From NCBI RefSeq assembly GCF_000299335.2, contig NZ_CP004387.1:1550001-1614000 (forward strand): a stretch of 64,000 nucleotides of DNA. Reading direction: 5' to 3'. The notes beneath the pieces were generated by a model. The model worked only from the letters and a program-made list of their open reading frames with translations, did not search any database and had not been told where the DNA came from. Position 1 is the stretch's first letter, and the number at the start of each line of letters is the position of its first letter. Position numbers and translations under genes: made by a program. This document shows, one piece after another, positions 53,802 to 62,978 of the stretch. This DNA is from Isoalcanivorax pacificus W11-5 (GTDB lineage Bacteria; Pseudomonadota; Gammaproteobacteria; Pseudomonadales; Alcanivoracaceae).

Positions 53802-54554
53802 ATGCGCGCGCTGTGGTGCGGCCTGGTGTTGCTGTGGAGCCTGCAAGGTCTGGCAAATGAAACGACGCAGGCGGATCCGCTGGATTCCTTCATGTGGCAG
53901 CTTTATCGCGAACGCTATCTGGGCGACACGCCGGTGCGTTTCGATGAACGTGTACGCATCAGCGCACCGGATTTTGCCGAAGACTCCGGCCAGGTGCCGG
54001 TGGACATCGATGCCAGCGCATTCAATGGCCGCTTCGACAGGATGCTGCTCTGGGTGGAACTGAATCCGATCCCGCTGGTGTTCGACTACCAGCCAATGAC
54101 CCATGGCCTCGGCCGCGTCGCAGTGAACCTGCGGCTGGAACAGGGATCGGCGGTACGCGCCGCCGTGCTCAGCAACGGTGTCTGGCATGTCGGCAGCACG
54201 TTTATCGACGGTGCCGGGGGCGGTTGTTCCACGCCCGGCATCGCCAGTTCCGGCAAGGACTGGTCGCGGGACTTTGGCCAGGTGCGCGCACGGCGTTTCC
54301 AGGCCGAGGCGGCCAACCGGCTGCGCTTTCGCCTGATGCATCCGATGGAAAGTGGCCTGTTGCCCAGCGAAAGCCCGTTCTATATCGAAGAGGTGTCATT
54401 CACCAGCGCTGACAACACCGTGGCGCGCATGACCTGGCACGCTTCCATCAGTGAAAACCCCGAGCTGACGATTGATATGCGCGGCAGCGATACGACCCGC
54501 TATCACCTGCGCGCGCGAGACAACAATGGCAACGTGCTGGAACAGGATATCTGA
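53802..54554 (+). CDS. Quinoprotein-associated SoxYZ-like carrier protein
   Basis: A 250-aa periplasmic precursor (signal LWCGLVLLWSLQGLA). The central SoxY-like domain contains GGGCSTPG, the counterpart of the SoxY Cys-bearing arm although internal here, and a C-terminal SoxZ-like immunoglobulin domain (NPELTIDMRGSD...). Such fused proteins are known beside PQQ alcohol dehydrogenase genes, with a metallohydrolase partner; their chemistry is unresolved. It starts 3 bp after exaB and overlaps the next gene by 29 bp. Confidence 0.85.
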   Translation: MRALWCGLVLLWSLQGLANETTQADPLDSFMWQLYRERYLGDTPVRFDERVRISAPDFAEDSGQVPVDIDASAFNGRFDRMLLWVELNPIPLVFDYQPMTHGLGRVAVNLRLEQGSAVRAAVLSNGVWHVGSTFIDGAGGGCSTPGIASSGKDWSRDFGQVRARRFQAEAANRLRFRLMHPMESGLLPSESPFYIEEVSFTSADNTVARMTWHASISENPELTIDMRGSDTTRYHLRARDNNGNVLEQDI

Positions 54555-55494
54555 CCGCGCGAGCCTGCTGCTGGCGCTGTGTCTGTCCTGCGTGCCCGCA
54601 CACGCGCTGACGCCGCTGCCCGTGGCGCCCGGCACCTGGATGGTACAGGGCGCGGCGGAAGAATTTGACCGTCGCAACAGCGGCGACATCAGTAACAGCG
54701 CGTTCATCATTACAGCCGGTGGTGTGGTAGTGATCGATACCGGCAGTACCCTGGCCTACGGGCAGGCGCTGCGCAGCGCGATCGCCGGGCTGACCGAGCT
54801 GCCCGTACGCTGGGTCATCAACACCCACCATCATCCCGATCACGTCTTCGGCAATGCGGCGTTCAGCGACGCGCGCATCATGGCGCTGCCCGGCACCATT
54901 ACGGCACTGGAACGTGATGCAACGGCGTTTCTCGGCACGCTTCACGCGCGCCTTGGCGACGCCGCGCAGGGCACCCGGGTGCGATTGCCGGACACGCCCG
55001 TCAGCGAAGGGGCGCTGGATCTGGACGGCTACGTGCTGCACCTGCATGCCCTGCGAGGCCATACCGGCGCCGATCTGGTGATCCATGATCCGCATACCGG
55101 CGTGCTGTTCACCGGTGACATCCTGTTCTGGCAGCGTGCGCCGACCACCCCGCATTCGCCGTCACTGACACACTGGCTGGCGGAACTGGATGAACTCGCC
55201 GCGCTGGACGCCAGCGCCGTAGTGCCCGGTCATGGCCCGCTGGCACGCAGCGACGCGCCGCTGGTGCAGACCCGCGCCTGGCTGGCCTGGCTCGACAACC
55301 TGCTGCGCGAGGGTGTAGCGCGCGGTGCCACGCAGAACGAGCTGATCCACACCGCCTTGCCGGAGGCCTTTGCACGCCTGCCGCTGGCGCGTTTCGAGCT
55401 GACCCGTTCCGTGAGCCATTTTTACCGTCGCTATGAAGATGCATTGTGGCAAGACACTAACGCGCCATTAAGACCAAATGGGGAGCAAAAATAG
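54526..55494 (+). CDS. Quinoprotein relay system zinc metallohydrolase (MBL fold)
   Basis: 322 aa. A signal-like N-terminus (ASLLLALCLSCVPAHA) and a metallo-beta-lactamase fold with HHHPDHVFG (zinc motif HxHxDH variant), GHTGADLVIHD, FTGDILF and VPGHGPL. Its linkage to the SoxYZ-like gene identifies the quinoprotein relay type. The ATG at 54526 lies inside the preceding gene, giving a 29-bp overlap. Confidence 0.86.
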   Translation: MATCWNRISDRASLLLALCLSCVPAHALTPLPVAPGTWMVQGAAEEFDRRNSGDISNSAFIITAGGVVVIDTGSTLAYGQALRSAIAGLTELPVRWVINTHHHPDHVFGNAAFSDARIMALPGTITALERDATAFLGTLHARLGDAAQGTRVRLPDTPVSEGALDLDGYVLHLHALRGHTGADLVIHDPHTGVLFTGDILFWQRAPTTPHSPSLTHWLAELDELAALDASAVVPGHGPLARSDAPLVQTRAWLAWLDNLLREGVARGATQNELIHTALPEAFARLPLARFELTRSVSHFYRRYEDALWQDTNAPLRPNGEQK

Positions 55495-55503
55495 TCCCTT
55501 GGT
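55491..55503 (+). promoter_or_regulatory. Shared exa element, copy 2 (upstream of exaC)
   Basis: ATAGTCCCTTGGT, the exact complement of the copy at 53257-53269, 98 bp before exaC and in the same orientation to exaC as copy 1 is to exaA. Confidence 0.6.
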
Positions 55504-55600
55504 AGCATGCGGGTGCTTCCCGGCCGGGCCTATCCTGATGTGGCATCGCGCGCCCTGTTGACCTGCGCGGACGTCAAGACAACAAGAGAGGAATCAGCCA

Positions 55601-57121
55601 ATGATTTACGCAAACCCCGGCAGCGAAGGCTCGGTCGTATCCTTTAAGCAACGCTATGAAAACTATATCGGCGGTGAGTGGGTGGCGCCGGTGAAAGGGC
55701 GCTATTTCGACAATGTCAGCCCGGTCAATGGCCAGGTCTTCTGTCAGGTGGCACGCTCCAGTGCAGAAGATATCGACCTGGCACTGGATGCCGCGCACCG
55801 CGTGGCGGACGCCTGGGGACGCACTTCCGTGCAGGAGCGCGGCAATATCCTGCTCAGGATTGCTGACCGGATGGAACAGCATCTGGAAGCGCTGGCGGTG
55901 GCCGAAACCTGGGACAACGGCAAGGCAGTGCGGGAAACCCTCAATGCAGACATCCCGCTGGCCGTTGACCATTTCCGTTATTTCGCTGGCTGCATCCGGG
56001 CACAGGAAGGCAGCGCGGCGGATATCGACGCCAACACGGTGGCCTATCACTTCCACGAGCCGCTGGGCGTGGTCGGGCAGATCATTCCGTGGAACTTCCC
56101 GATCCTGATGGCGGCCTGGAAACTGGCGCCGGCGCTGGCAGCAGGTAACTGCATCGTGCTCAAGCCCGCCGAGCAGACACCGGTGTCGATCCTGAAAGTA
56201 ATGGAAGTGATCGGCGACCTGTTGCCGGCGGGCGTGCTCAACATCGTCAACGGGTTTGGCGAGGAAGCCGGCCAGGCGCTGGCGACCAGCAAGCGTATCG
56301 CCAAGATCGCCTTTACCGGCTCTACTCCGGTTGGCTCGCACATTCTCAAGTGCGCGGCGGAAAACATCATCCCCTCCACGGTGGAGCTGGGCGGCAAGTC
56401 ACCGAACGTTTATTTCGCCGACATCATGAACGCCGAGGAAGCCTTCATCGACAAGGCGGTGGAGGGGCTGGTGCTGGCGTACTTCAACCAGGGTGAAGTG
56501 TGCACCTGCCCGTCGCGGGCGCTGATCCAGGAAAGCATGTACGACCAGTTCATCGAACGCGTGATCCGGCGCATCAAGACCATCCAGCGCGGCAATCCGC
56601 TGGACACCGAGACACAGGTCGGCGCACAGGCCTCCAGAGAACAGTTCGACAAGATCATGTCGTACATGACCATTGCACGCGAAGAAGGGGCGGAAGTGCT
56701 GGCCGGTGGCGGCAGCGAAGCGCTGCCGGACGATCTGGGCCAGGGTTTCTACATTCAGCCGACGCTGTTCAAGGGCCACAACAAGATGCGCGTGTTCCAG
56801 GAAGAGATCTTCGGCCCGGTGGTGGGTGTGACCACCTTCCGCGACGAAGAGGAAGCACTGCGCATTGCCAACGATACCGAATTCGGCCTGGGTGCCGGCG
56901 TCTGGAGCCGCGACATCAATGTGGCGTTCCGCATGGGGCGCGGTATCAAGGCCGGGCGCGTGTGGACCAACTGTTACCACGCCTATCCGGCGCACGCAGC
57001 CTTCGGTGGCTATAAAAAATCCGGCATCGGTCGTGAAACCCACAAGATGATCCTCGACCACTATCAGCAAACCAAGAACCTGCTGGTGAGTTATGACATT
57101 AATCCGCTCGGCTTCTTCTGA
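55601..57121 (+). CDS. exaC: NAD-dependent aldehyde dehydrogenase
   Basis: A 506-aa aldehyde dehydrogenase oxidising acetaldehyde formed by ExaA to acetate. [12 protein letters not shown] (coenzyme), [17 protein letters not shown] (Glu) and the catalytic Cys in [11 protein letters not shown] are clear, and the [23 protein letters not shown] end is typical of ExaC/AldB. GAGAGGAA before ATG 55601. It has its own upstream element and terminator, so it is probably a separate transcription unit in the exa regulon. Confidence 0.94.
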   Translation: MIYANPGSEGSVVSFKQRYENYIGGEWVAPVKGRYFDNVSPVNGQVFCQVARSSAEDIDLALDAAHRVADAWGRTSVQERGNILLRIADRMEQHLEALAVAETWDNGKAVRETLNADIPLAVDHFRYFAGCIRAQEGSAADIDANTVAYHFHEPLGVVGQIIPWNFPILMAAWKLAPALAAGNCIVLKPAEQTPVSILKVMEVIGDLLPAGVLNIVNGFGEEAGQALATSKRIAKIAFTGSTPVGSHILKCAAENIIPSTVELGGKSPNVYFADIMNAEEAFIDKAVEGLVLAYFNQGEVCTCPSRALIQESMYDQFIERVIRRIKTIQRGNPLDTETQVGAQASREQFDKIMSYMTIAREEGAEVLAGGGSEALPDDLGQGFYIQPTLFKGHNKMRVFQEEIFGPVVGVTTFRDEEEALRIANDTEFGLGAGVWSRDINVAFRMGRGIKAGRVWTNCYHAYPAHAAFGGYKKSGIGRETHKMILDHYQQTKNLLVSYDINPLGFF

Positions 57122-57162
57122 GCTACACGCTTCTCCTGACAGTCTGCCTTGACGTCGGTTCT

Positions 57163-57190
57163 GCCGCCCCGGTACGGGGCGGCTTTTTTT
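57163..57190 (+). terminator. Terminator of exaC
   Basis: GCCGCCCC/GGGGCGGC (57163-57170 and 57176-57183) followed by seven T. Confidence 0.88.
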
Positions 57191-57206
57191 GTTTCCGGGG
57201 TATCGC

Positions 57207-58664
57207 ATGAACATGTTGCTGAAACGGGCGGGCACGATGAATCCCTGGTTGTCACTGCCGCTGGTACAGGGTTGGCAACAACTGCCACCGACACTCTGGT
57301 CGGCGCAGGCCCCGCAGCTCTCGCCGGTGCGCCATCTGGGCGATGTTTCACCGGCGGCACTGCGGTTGCTGCAACTGGATGCGCGACAGGTACGCACTGA
57401 CGCCGCCAGTGTGGAGACATTGCGCGCGCTGCATTCCGGTGAGCGCCTGCTGCCGGGCATGGCGCCGTTGGCGCAGAAGTATGCCGGCCACCAGCACGGC
57501 ATATTCAATCCGATGCTCGGTGACGGTCGCGCGCTGCTGCTGGGTGAAGTGGCGATGCCGCTTGGCCGGCTGGACCTCTACCTCAAGGGCGGCGGGCGCA
57601 CGCCGTTTTCGCGTAACGGCGATGGCCGCCTTGGCCTGCGTGCCGCCCTCCGCGAATACCTGGCCAGCCATGCGCTGTATGGACTGGGTATCGCCACCAG
57701 CCTGCCGCTGAGCCTGTGTGTGCATCAGGCGCGTGTGCTGCGCACGCGGCTGGAACCGGCCGCCACTTTGTTGCGGCTGGCGCCGTCGCATGTCCGCATC
57801 GGGCATTTTGAGTGGCTGCATTACCGGCGCGATCCGCAGGCGTTGTCGGCGCTGGTGGCGTCACTGGGCCACTGCTATGGCGAAACGCCGGCCGCGGATG
57901 CGGAAACCTTTTTTCGCCATACGGTGCTGCGGTGTGCACAACTGGTGGCGGCCTGGCAGGTGTGGGGTTTTGTACATGGCACCCTGAACACCGACAACCT
58001 GTCGGTGCTGGGCATTACGCTGGACCACGGCACCTGCGCCTTCATGGAACAGTACCAGCCGTCGCTGGCCCCGGCACACGACGACACAGGGGGGCGCTAT
58101 GCCTTTGCTGCCCAGCCGCAGGCCGTGGCATTCGGGTTGCGCGTGCTGGCGCAGTGCCTGGCACCGCTGGTGCCGTTGCCGCGTCTGCAGGCTCTGCTGG
58201 ACGGCTTCGACAGCCAGGTGGAGAACGTCATCCTGTGCGGCATGCGTTCGCGCCTGGGGCTGATGATGTCGCGGCCGGAGGATGCGTCACTGGTGGCCGG
58301 CTGGCTGGTGTTGCTGCACCGGCACGGCGCGGATTACACGCGGGCCTTCAGGGTGTTGATGAGCTGGGGTGACAATCCGGCCGCCGATGCGGCCTTTGCC
58401 CGTGCGCTCGGGTTTGCGCCGGAGGCCATCCTGCCGGCGCAGTGGCTGGCATCCTACCGGCAGAGGTTGCAGCAGGAGTCGTCCACAGAGCGGGAGCGGC
58501 AGCGCTTTATGGCCGGCGTCAATCCGGTGTATGTGCTGCGCGAACAATACCTGCAGCGGGTTGTGGACGCCGCAGAAGAGGGCGATTTCCAGCCGCTCGC
58601 CAGCCTGCGCCGTTGCCTGACGCAGCCGTTCCAGAAGATCGATGCCTGCGAGTTCAACGATTAG
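57207..58664 (+). CDS. selO: SelO/YdiU pseudokinase-like protein AMPylase
   Basis: A 485-aa SelO family protein that transfers AMP to proteins in redox stress in studied bacteria. Recognised blocks: YAGHQHGIFNPMLGDGRALLLGE, DLYLKGGGRTPFSRNGDGRLGLRAALREYL, APSHVRIGHFE and VHGTLNTDNLSVLGITLDHG. The usual DYGPFGF reads DHGTCAF and the usual ICNHSD reads LAPAHDD, so this is a diverged member; the key Asp and Asn are still present. ATG 57207 is first; Met at 57237 would match a shorter family start. Confidence 0.87.
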   Translation: MNMLLKRAGTMNPWLSLPLVQGWQQLPPTLWSAQAPQLSPVRHLGDVSPAALRLLQLDARQVRTDAASVETLRALHSGERLLPGMAPLAQKYAGHQHGIFNPMLGDGRALLLGEVAMPLGRLDLYLKGGGRTPFSRNGDGRLGLRAALREYLASHALYGLGIATSLPLSLCVHQARVLRTRLEPAATLLRLAPSHVRIGHFEWLHYRRDPQALSALVASLGHCYGETPAADAETFFRHTVLRCAQLVAAWQVWGFVHGTLNTDNLSVLGITLDHGTCAFMEQYQPSLAPAHDDTGGRYAFAAQPQAVAFGLRVLAQCLAPLVPLPRLQALLDGFDSQVENVILCGMRSRLGLMMSRPEDASLVAGWLVLLHRHGADYTRAFRVLMSWGDNPAADAAFARALGFAPEAILPAQWLASYRQRLQQESSTERERQRFMAGVNPVYVLREQYLQRVVDAAEEGDFQPLASLRRCLTQPFQKIDACEFND

Positions 58665-58680
58665 GTGTTCCCGGAAAAAC

Positions 58681-58708
58681 AAAAAGGGTGTCGCAAGGAC
58701 ACCCTTTT
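58681..58708. terminator. Bidirectional terminator between selO and porin
   Basis: AAAAGGGTGTC/GACACCCTTTT with GCAAG loop; A/T tracts on both sides serve the convergent genes. Confidence 0.85.
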
Positions 58709-58725
58709 GCCATTGCCTGGAGGGC

Positions 58726-59892
58726 TTACCAGGAAACCGTCGCCCCCACCGCCAGGGTATCGGTGCTTTCCAGTTCACCGGCTGCCTTGTCATCCATTTC
58801 GAAGCGGCTGACGTTGCTGACCAGGTTCAGGTAATCGTTGACCGCGTAGCTCAGCATCACTGCCTTGTGCTCGTATTCTGCCGCGCTGCCCAGCACCAGA
58901 CCGTCGTCATCGGTGCGGCCGTAGGACAGTGCGAGACGCGCCTTGCCGAACTGATAGGCGCCTTGTACCAGATAGCCGTCGCTGTCGATTTCCTGCAGGT
59001 TGGCCTGGCCCAGGTTGTTGGAGAACAGCGGATGGATGCCTTTGGCGTCAAAACCGGAGGCGGTCAGTGACAGGTCGGCGACTTTCATTTGCAGGCCGTA
59101 GCCGACACCGCGCGAGCTGACGTCGTCCACGCTGCTGTCAGTGTTTTTCGAGGTCTGGTAGGCACCGTTGACCCAGGCATAAATCGTTGCGCCGCCCAGA
59201 TCCATCTGGTAGCTCACTTCACTTTCGAACCGGGGCGCATCCTGGTACGCCTTGCCGGTGCCGCCCACTTCCGTGGTGTCATACGGATCAAAGATCCCGA
59301 CGGCGATGTTCATGCCGCCCATGGCCGGGCTGCGCCAGGTAATCTGCGAACTGGGGAAAGGGTAGGGATATCCGGTGCCGATGTTGCCGAAGGACACGCC
59401 GGTGCCATCCATCAGCCCGAGGGTGTCGCTGGCCTGGCCGTAGCCGGCCAGCAGTTCGTCGCGCAGGATGTTGGAACGGGCGAACAGACCAAAGTCCTTG
59501 CCGATCAGTACCTCGCCAAAACCGCCGCCGACGGTGCCATAGAATTGCCGTACATCAATGGCGGTGCCGGTGCCGTTGACTTCGCTGTCGTTGATGGTGA
59601 CCCAGAACGATGAGCGCGCGCCGAGCGTGAGGTCACCCACGTCGCGTTTCATGTTGAAGCCAAGGTAATTCGGCAGAAAACCCATCTTGACCCGCGCCTG
59701 GCGGCGGTCGAACTGGTCGCCGGGGCGGTCCACATCATTGTGGACGTAGAACGCATTGATATAGCCATCCGTGGTGAAGAGGGTGTTGTCGCCGTCGTAC
59801 AGGGTGATGGCGGCGCTGGCATTCTGCATTGCGCACAGTGGCAGCGCAAAGGCCAGCGACAGGGGAATGATCCGGGTGTTGTTTTTCTTCAT
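58726..59892 (-). CDS. Outer-membrane porin
   Basis: A 388-aa precursor with a signal peptide (IPLSLAFALPLCAMQNASA) and a long beta-rich barrel ending in Trp (LAVGATVSW), an outer-membrane signal. It contains the gram-negative porin pattern VRQFYGTVGGGFGEVLIGKDFGLFARSN. It is unlike the porin at 11924. Lying beside the exa locus, it may admit alcohols or acids, but nothing in the sequence shows this. Confidence 0.85.
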   Translation of the reverse strand: MKKNNTRIIPLSLAFALPLCAMQNASAAITLYDGDNTLFTTDGYINAFYVHNDVDRPGDQFDRRQARVKMGFLPNYLGFNMKRDVGDLTLGARSSFWVTINDSEVNGTGTAIDVRQFYGTVGGGFGEVLIGKDFGLFARSNILRDELLAGYGQASDTLGLMDGTGVSFGNIGTGYPYPFPSSQITWRSPAMGGMNIAVGIFDPYDTTEVGGTGKAYQDAPRFESEVSYQMDLGGATIYAWVNGAYQTSKNTDSSVDDVSSRGVGYGLQMKVADLSLTASGFDAKGIHPLFSNNLGQANLQEIDSDGYLVQGAYQFGKARLALSYGRTDDDGLVLGSAAEYEHKAVMLSYAVNDYLNLVSNVSRFEMDDKAAGELESTDTLAVGATVSW

Positions 59893-60040
59893 GACGCGCT
59901 CCGTGTTGTTGTCGATTGCAGTCGGTAGAGGGCGTCTTGAGTATGGGGAGCGGGGTGAGGGCGCTGAATAACGCCTTGGTGCCGTGCTGGTATTAGCGTT
60001 GTCGGCGTTTGGTATCAGGTACCAAAGGATAAGGGGGTCG

Positions 60041-60721
60041 CTATTGCGGCAGTGGTGTGTATTTCAGATAGGGCAGCACGGTGTCGCGCTGCGCGGGAAA
60101 CAGCATGCGCGCGTCAGCAGGTGACAGCCGGGGCGAGATGATCACGTCGTCGCCCGGCTGCCAGTCCACTGGCGTAAGCACCGGATACTGATAGGTGGCC
60201 TGCAGGGCATCGATGGCGCGCAGCAGTTCGTCAAAGTTCCGCCCCACCTGGGCCGGGTAGTCCATTTTCAGGCGCAGGCGTCCACGCGGGTCGATGACGA
60301 ACACACTGCGTACCGTGCTGACCGATTGCGCACGGGGATGCAGCATGCCGTAACGGGTGCTGATGGTGCGGTGATGATCCGCGATCAGCGGAAAGGCCGG
60401 GCGCACGCCCTGGCTGCGTTCGATATCGTCGAGCCAGCGGCGTAGATCATCCAGCGGACTCACCGCCAGCGCGAGGGTGCGCACGCCCCGTGCAGCAAAC
60501 GCTTTCTGCCGTCGCTGCACTGCCGCGAGTTCGGTGGTGCAGACCGGCGTGAAACTGGCCGGGTGCGAGAACAGCACTACCCAGTGGTCCTGCCGCCAGT
60601 CGTCGAAATGCAACGGACCGGCGGTGGTGTCGGCGTGAAAATCCGGCGCCTCGTCACCCAGCAGCAGGGCGCAGGCCGGTGTCAGCCAACAGCACAGCAG
60701 CAGACCCAGGCCGTAGCGCAT
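60041..60721 (-). CDS. Exported 1-Cys (Prx6-type) peroxiredoxin
   Basis: 226 aa. A signal peptide (LGLLLCCWLTPACA) is followed by GDEAPDF, the active site SHPASFTPVCTTELAA (peroxidatic Cys with the Thr and a downstream Arg), the PLIADHHRTIS region and the Prx6 C-terminal domain with TPVDWQPGDDVII. Prx6 enzymes are normally cytosolic, so export is unusual. The gene begins 3 bp after the stop of the TonB receptor, in one operon. Confidence 0.86.
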   Translation of the reverse strand: MRYGLGLLLCCWLTPACALLLGDEAPDFHADTTAGPLHFDDWRQDHWVVLFSHPASFTPVCTTELAAVQRRQKAFAARGVRTLALAVSPLDDLRRWLDDIERSQGVRPAFPLIADHHRTISTRYGMLHPRAQSVSTVRSVFVIDPRGRLRLKMDYPAQVGRNFDELLRAIDALQATYQYPVLTPVDWQPGDDVIISPRLSPADARMLFPAQRDTVLPYLKYTPLPQ

Positions 60722-60724
60722 GCC

Positions 60725-62791
60725 TCACCAGCCCAGAGTGAAACCGGCGTAAAAGGTACGGCCCGGCGCCGGCTCAAAATAACCCCGTTGCTCCACGGCC
60801 CGGTCGCTGTTGGCGTTGATGCGCAGGTTGCTGTAGTAGTCGCGGTCGAGCAGGTTGTTGACGCCGGTGTGCAGCTCGACATACTGCTGCGTGAACTGCC
60901 AGCGTTTGCCGACACGGGCATTCACCACAGTGCTGCTGCCGATGCGGGTCTCGTTGGTGTTTTCTGCGTATACCTCGCTGGCATAACGCACGTCGCCGAT
61001 CAGGAAAAAGCCGTTGTGGGGCCGCCAGGCAGCCTCGGCGAACAGGATATGCTGCGGCAGGCCGGGCATGCGCTTGTCCTGCACGTCCTGGCCCTGTTGC
61101 TGGTCCACAAACCGTTCAAAGCGATACTGCGCCCACGTCCACGCCAGGGTGGTGGTGAGGGTATCGGTGGTGAAGTGCTGTAACGCCAGTTCCAGCCCTT
61201 CGCGGCGGGTGCGCGCCGCGTTGTCATAGAAGGTGCGGCCGGCCAGTTCATAGGGCGTGATTTCGTCTTTGACCCGGACGCTGAACACGGCGAGATCGTA
61301 GAGCAGGTTGTCGGTCAGCAGGCCACGTGCGCCGATCTCGCGGTTCAGGGCCTTCTGCGGAGCAAGGTCAGGGTTGAAGCCGCCGGCGCCGGAGGGGTTG
61401 GCCAGTTCGGTAAAGGTGGGTGTTTCAAACGCGGAACTGACGGTGGCGTACAGCGTATGGTCCGGATGCACGGCCCAGCGCAGGCCGGCGCTGTAGCTGC
61501 CTTCGTTGAATTTCTGTTCGCCGCTGTCGTCGCTGCCATCGCTGAGCAGGTCATCGTCGATGCGTAGCCGGATGCGGTCAGCGCGGGCGCCCAGTGAGAG
61601 TGTCCAGTGTTCGCTCAGGGTAGTGTCGGTTTGCAGGAACACGCCGGTGCTGGTGGCGGTCTGGTCTTCGTTGGCGGTGATGCCGGTGACTGCACCGGTG
61701 GCATCGACGCTGCGGCGGCCGCGATCATCCTGCTGCCGGTCGGCATCAATACCGATCAGGTAGCGGTGCGACAGCCCGAACAGCGACAGCGCATGGCTGT
61801 ACTCCACGCCGGCGCCGTAGAACAGGCGCTGATAATCGATCAGGCTGCTGCCGGGGAACGGTAATTGCTGGTCGAAGTGGCGCCGGCTGACAAACGCGCG
61901 GGCTTGCAATACACCATCGCCCAGCGCGCCATCGCGGTACAGCACGCCCAGGCGCTGCTGGTCCACTTTCTGTCCGGCATCCAGGCGCGTTGCCATGGTT
62001 GCGGCGCGTTCGCGATCCGCGTGTGCCTGGGCGCGGGTCAACCCGCCGGGGTCTTCGGCGTACGGGGTGTCGACGGCGGACAACAGCAGTTGCAGTTCGC
62101 GCTGGTCATCGAGCATCCAGCCGAGGCGCCCATTGAGCAGGTATTTTTCCACCGCGCTCTGGTCGCGATAGCCGTCGTAGTTCAGTGCCGTGACGCCCAG
62201 ATAGTGATGCATGCGTTCATTGGCTCCGCCGGTATGCAGGTGTGCCTTGCGGTAGCCGTCGCTGCCACCGGACAGGCGCAACTCGCCATCGTGATCCAGC
62301 GTGCGGCCGGAAAACGTCTCGATGTCCACCACGCCGCCGGTGGCGTTACCGTACAGCACCGAAGACGGTCCGCGCAGAACGGTGGCACGCGCCATGGAAT
62401 CCAGATCAATGCTGTCCACCTGCGACTGGCCATCCGGCAGGGTTTCCGGAAAGCCGTCCACACGCACGCGCAGGCCGCGCACGCCGAACGGCGCGCGGGC
62501 ACCGAAGCCGCGGCTGGACAGGCGCAGGTTCTGGGCAAAGTTGTAGCGGTTTTGCAGATACAGGCCCGGGACGCGTGCCAGGCTTTCGTCCAGTTGCAGG
62601 TGCTGCTGGCCCTGCTGCGCACTGGCGCCATCGACCACGCTGACGGCACCGGGGGTGTCCTGGAGTGTGCGCTCCATGCGCGTGCCGTCGACGGTCACGG
62701 TGTCCAGGCGTGCGATATCGGCCAGGCTCCAGGCCGGCAGGCTCAAGGCCAGCAGGGCTGGACAGAGGGTGTCGCGGTTCAGGCGTCTCAT
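60725..62791 (-). CDS. pqqU: TonB-dependent receptor, PqqU/YncD-like (putative PQQ importer)
   Basis: A 688-aa outer-membrane receptor. Signal peptide, then a plug domain with TPGAVSVVDG, DESLARVPGLYLQNRYNFAQ, SRGFGARAPFGVRGLRVRVDGFPETLPDGQ and VLRGPSSVLYGNATGG, then a 22-strand barrel ending EPAPGRTFYAGFTLGW. Block by block this follows E. coli YncD, now known as the PQQ receptor PqqU (NRQNYAQ, RGFGSRS, DGQ, DDPGGLT and EPSPGR have direct counterparts). It lies close to PQQ-dependent ExaA. Ligand is an inference; siderophore receptors share the general fold. Confidence 0.78.
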   Translation of the reverse strand: MRRLNRDTLCPALLALSLPAWSLADIARLDTVTVDGTRMERTLQDTPGAVSVVDGASAQQGQQHLQLDESLARVPGLYLQNRYNFAQNLRLSSRGFGARAPFGVRGLRVRVDGFPETLPDGQSQVDSIDLDSMARATVLRGPSSVLYGNATGGVVDIETFSGRTLDHDGELRLSGGSDGYRKAHLHTGGANERMHHYLGVTALNYDGYRDQSAVEKYLLNGRLGWMLDDQRELQLLLSAVDTPYAEDPGGLTRAQAHADRERAATMATRLDAGQKVDQQRLGVLYRDGALGDGVLQARAFVSRRHFDQQLPFPGSSLIDYQRLFYGAGVEYSHALSLFGLSHRYLIGIDADRQQDDRGRRSVDATGAVTGITANEDQTATSTGVFLQTDTTLSEHWTLSLGARADRIRLRIDDDLLSDGSDDSGEQKFNEGSYSAGLRWAVHPDHTLYATVSSAFETPTFTELANPSGAGGFNPDLAPQKALNREIGARGLLTDNLLYDLAVFSVRVKDEITPYELAGRTFYDNAARTRREGLELALQHFTTDTLTTTLAWTWAQYRFERFVDQQQGQDVQDKRMPGLPQHILFAEAAWRPHNGFFLIGDVRYASEVYAENTNETRIGSSTVVNARVGKRWQFTQQYVELHTGVNNLLDRDYYSNLRINANSDRAVEQRGYFEPAPGRTFYAGFTLGW

Positions 62792-62897
62792 GGCGTCTGC
62801 ATCATTGTTGTGATGGGTGGCTTACACGCTAGGCACTTGTGCTGCGCGACTCAAGTGGCCCGGTGCCAAAGTAGCAGTGCTCTACGCCGTAAGTAGC

Positions 62898-62928
62898 AAA
62901 AACGGGGCATGGCGCTGGCCATGCCCCG
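62898..62928 (-). terminator. Terminator of the RND pump gene
   Basis: GGGGCATGG/CCATGCCCC (62905-62913 and 62920-62928), followed on the minus strand by GTTTTTG. A further stem, CCGTGCG/CGCACGG, lies just upstream near 62940-62961. Confidence 0.7.
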
Positions 62929-62978
62929 TTCGGGGAAACCGTGCGTTGTGATGCGCACGGTGACAGGGCGGAACAGGT

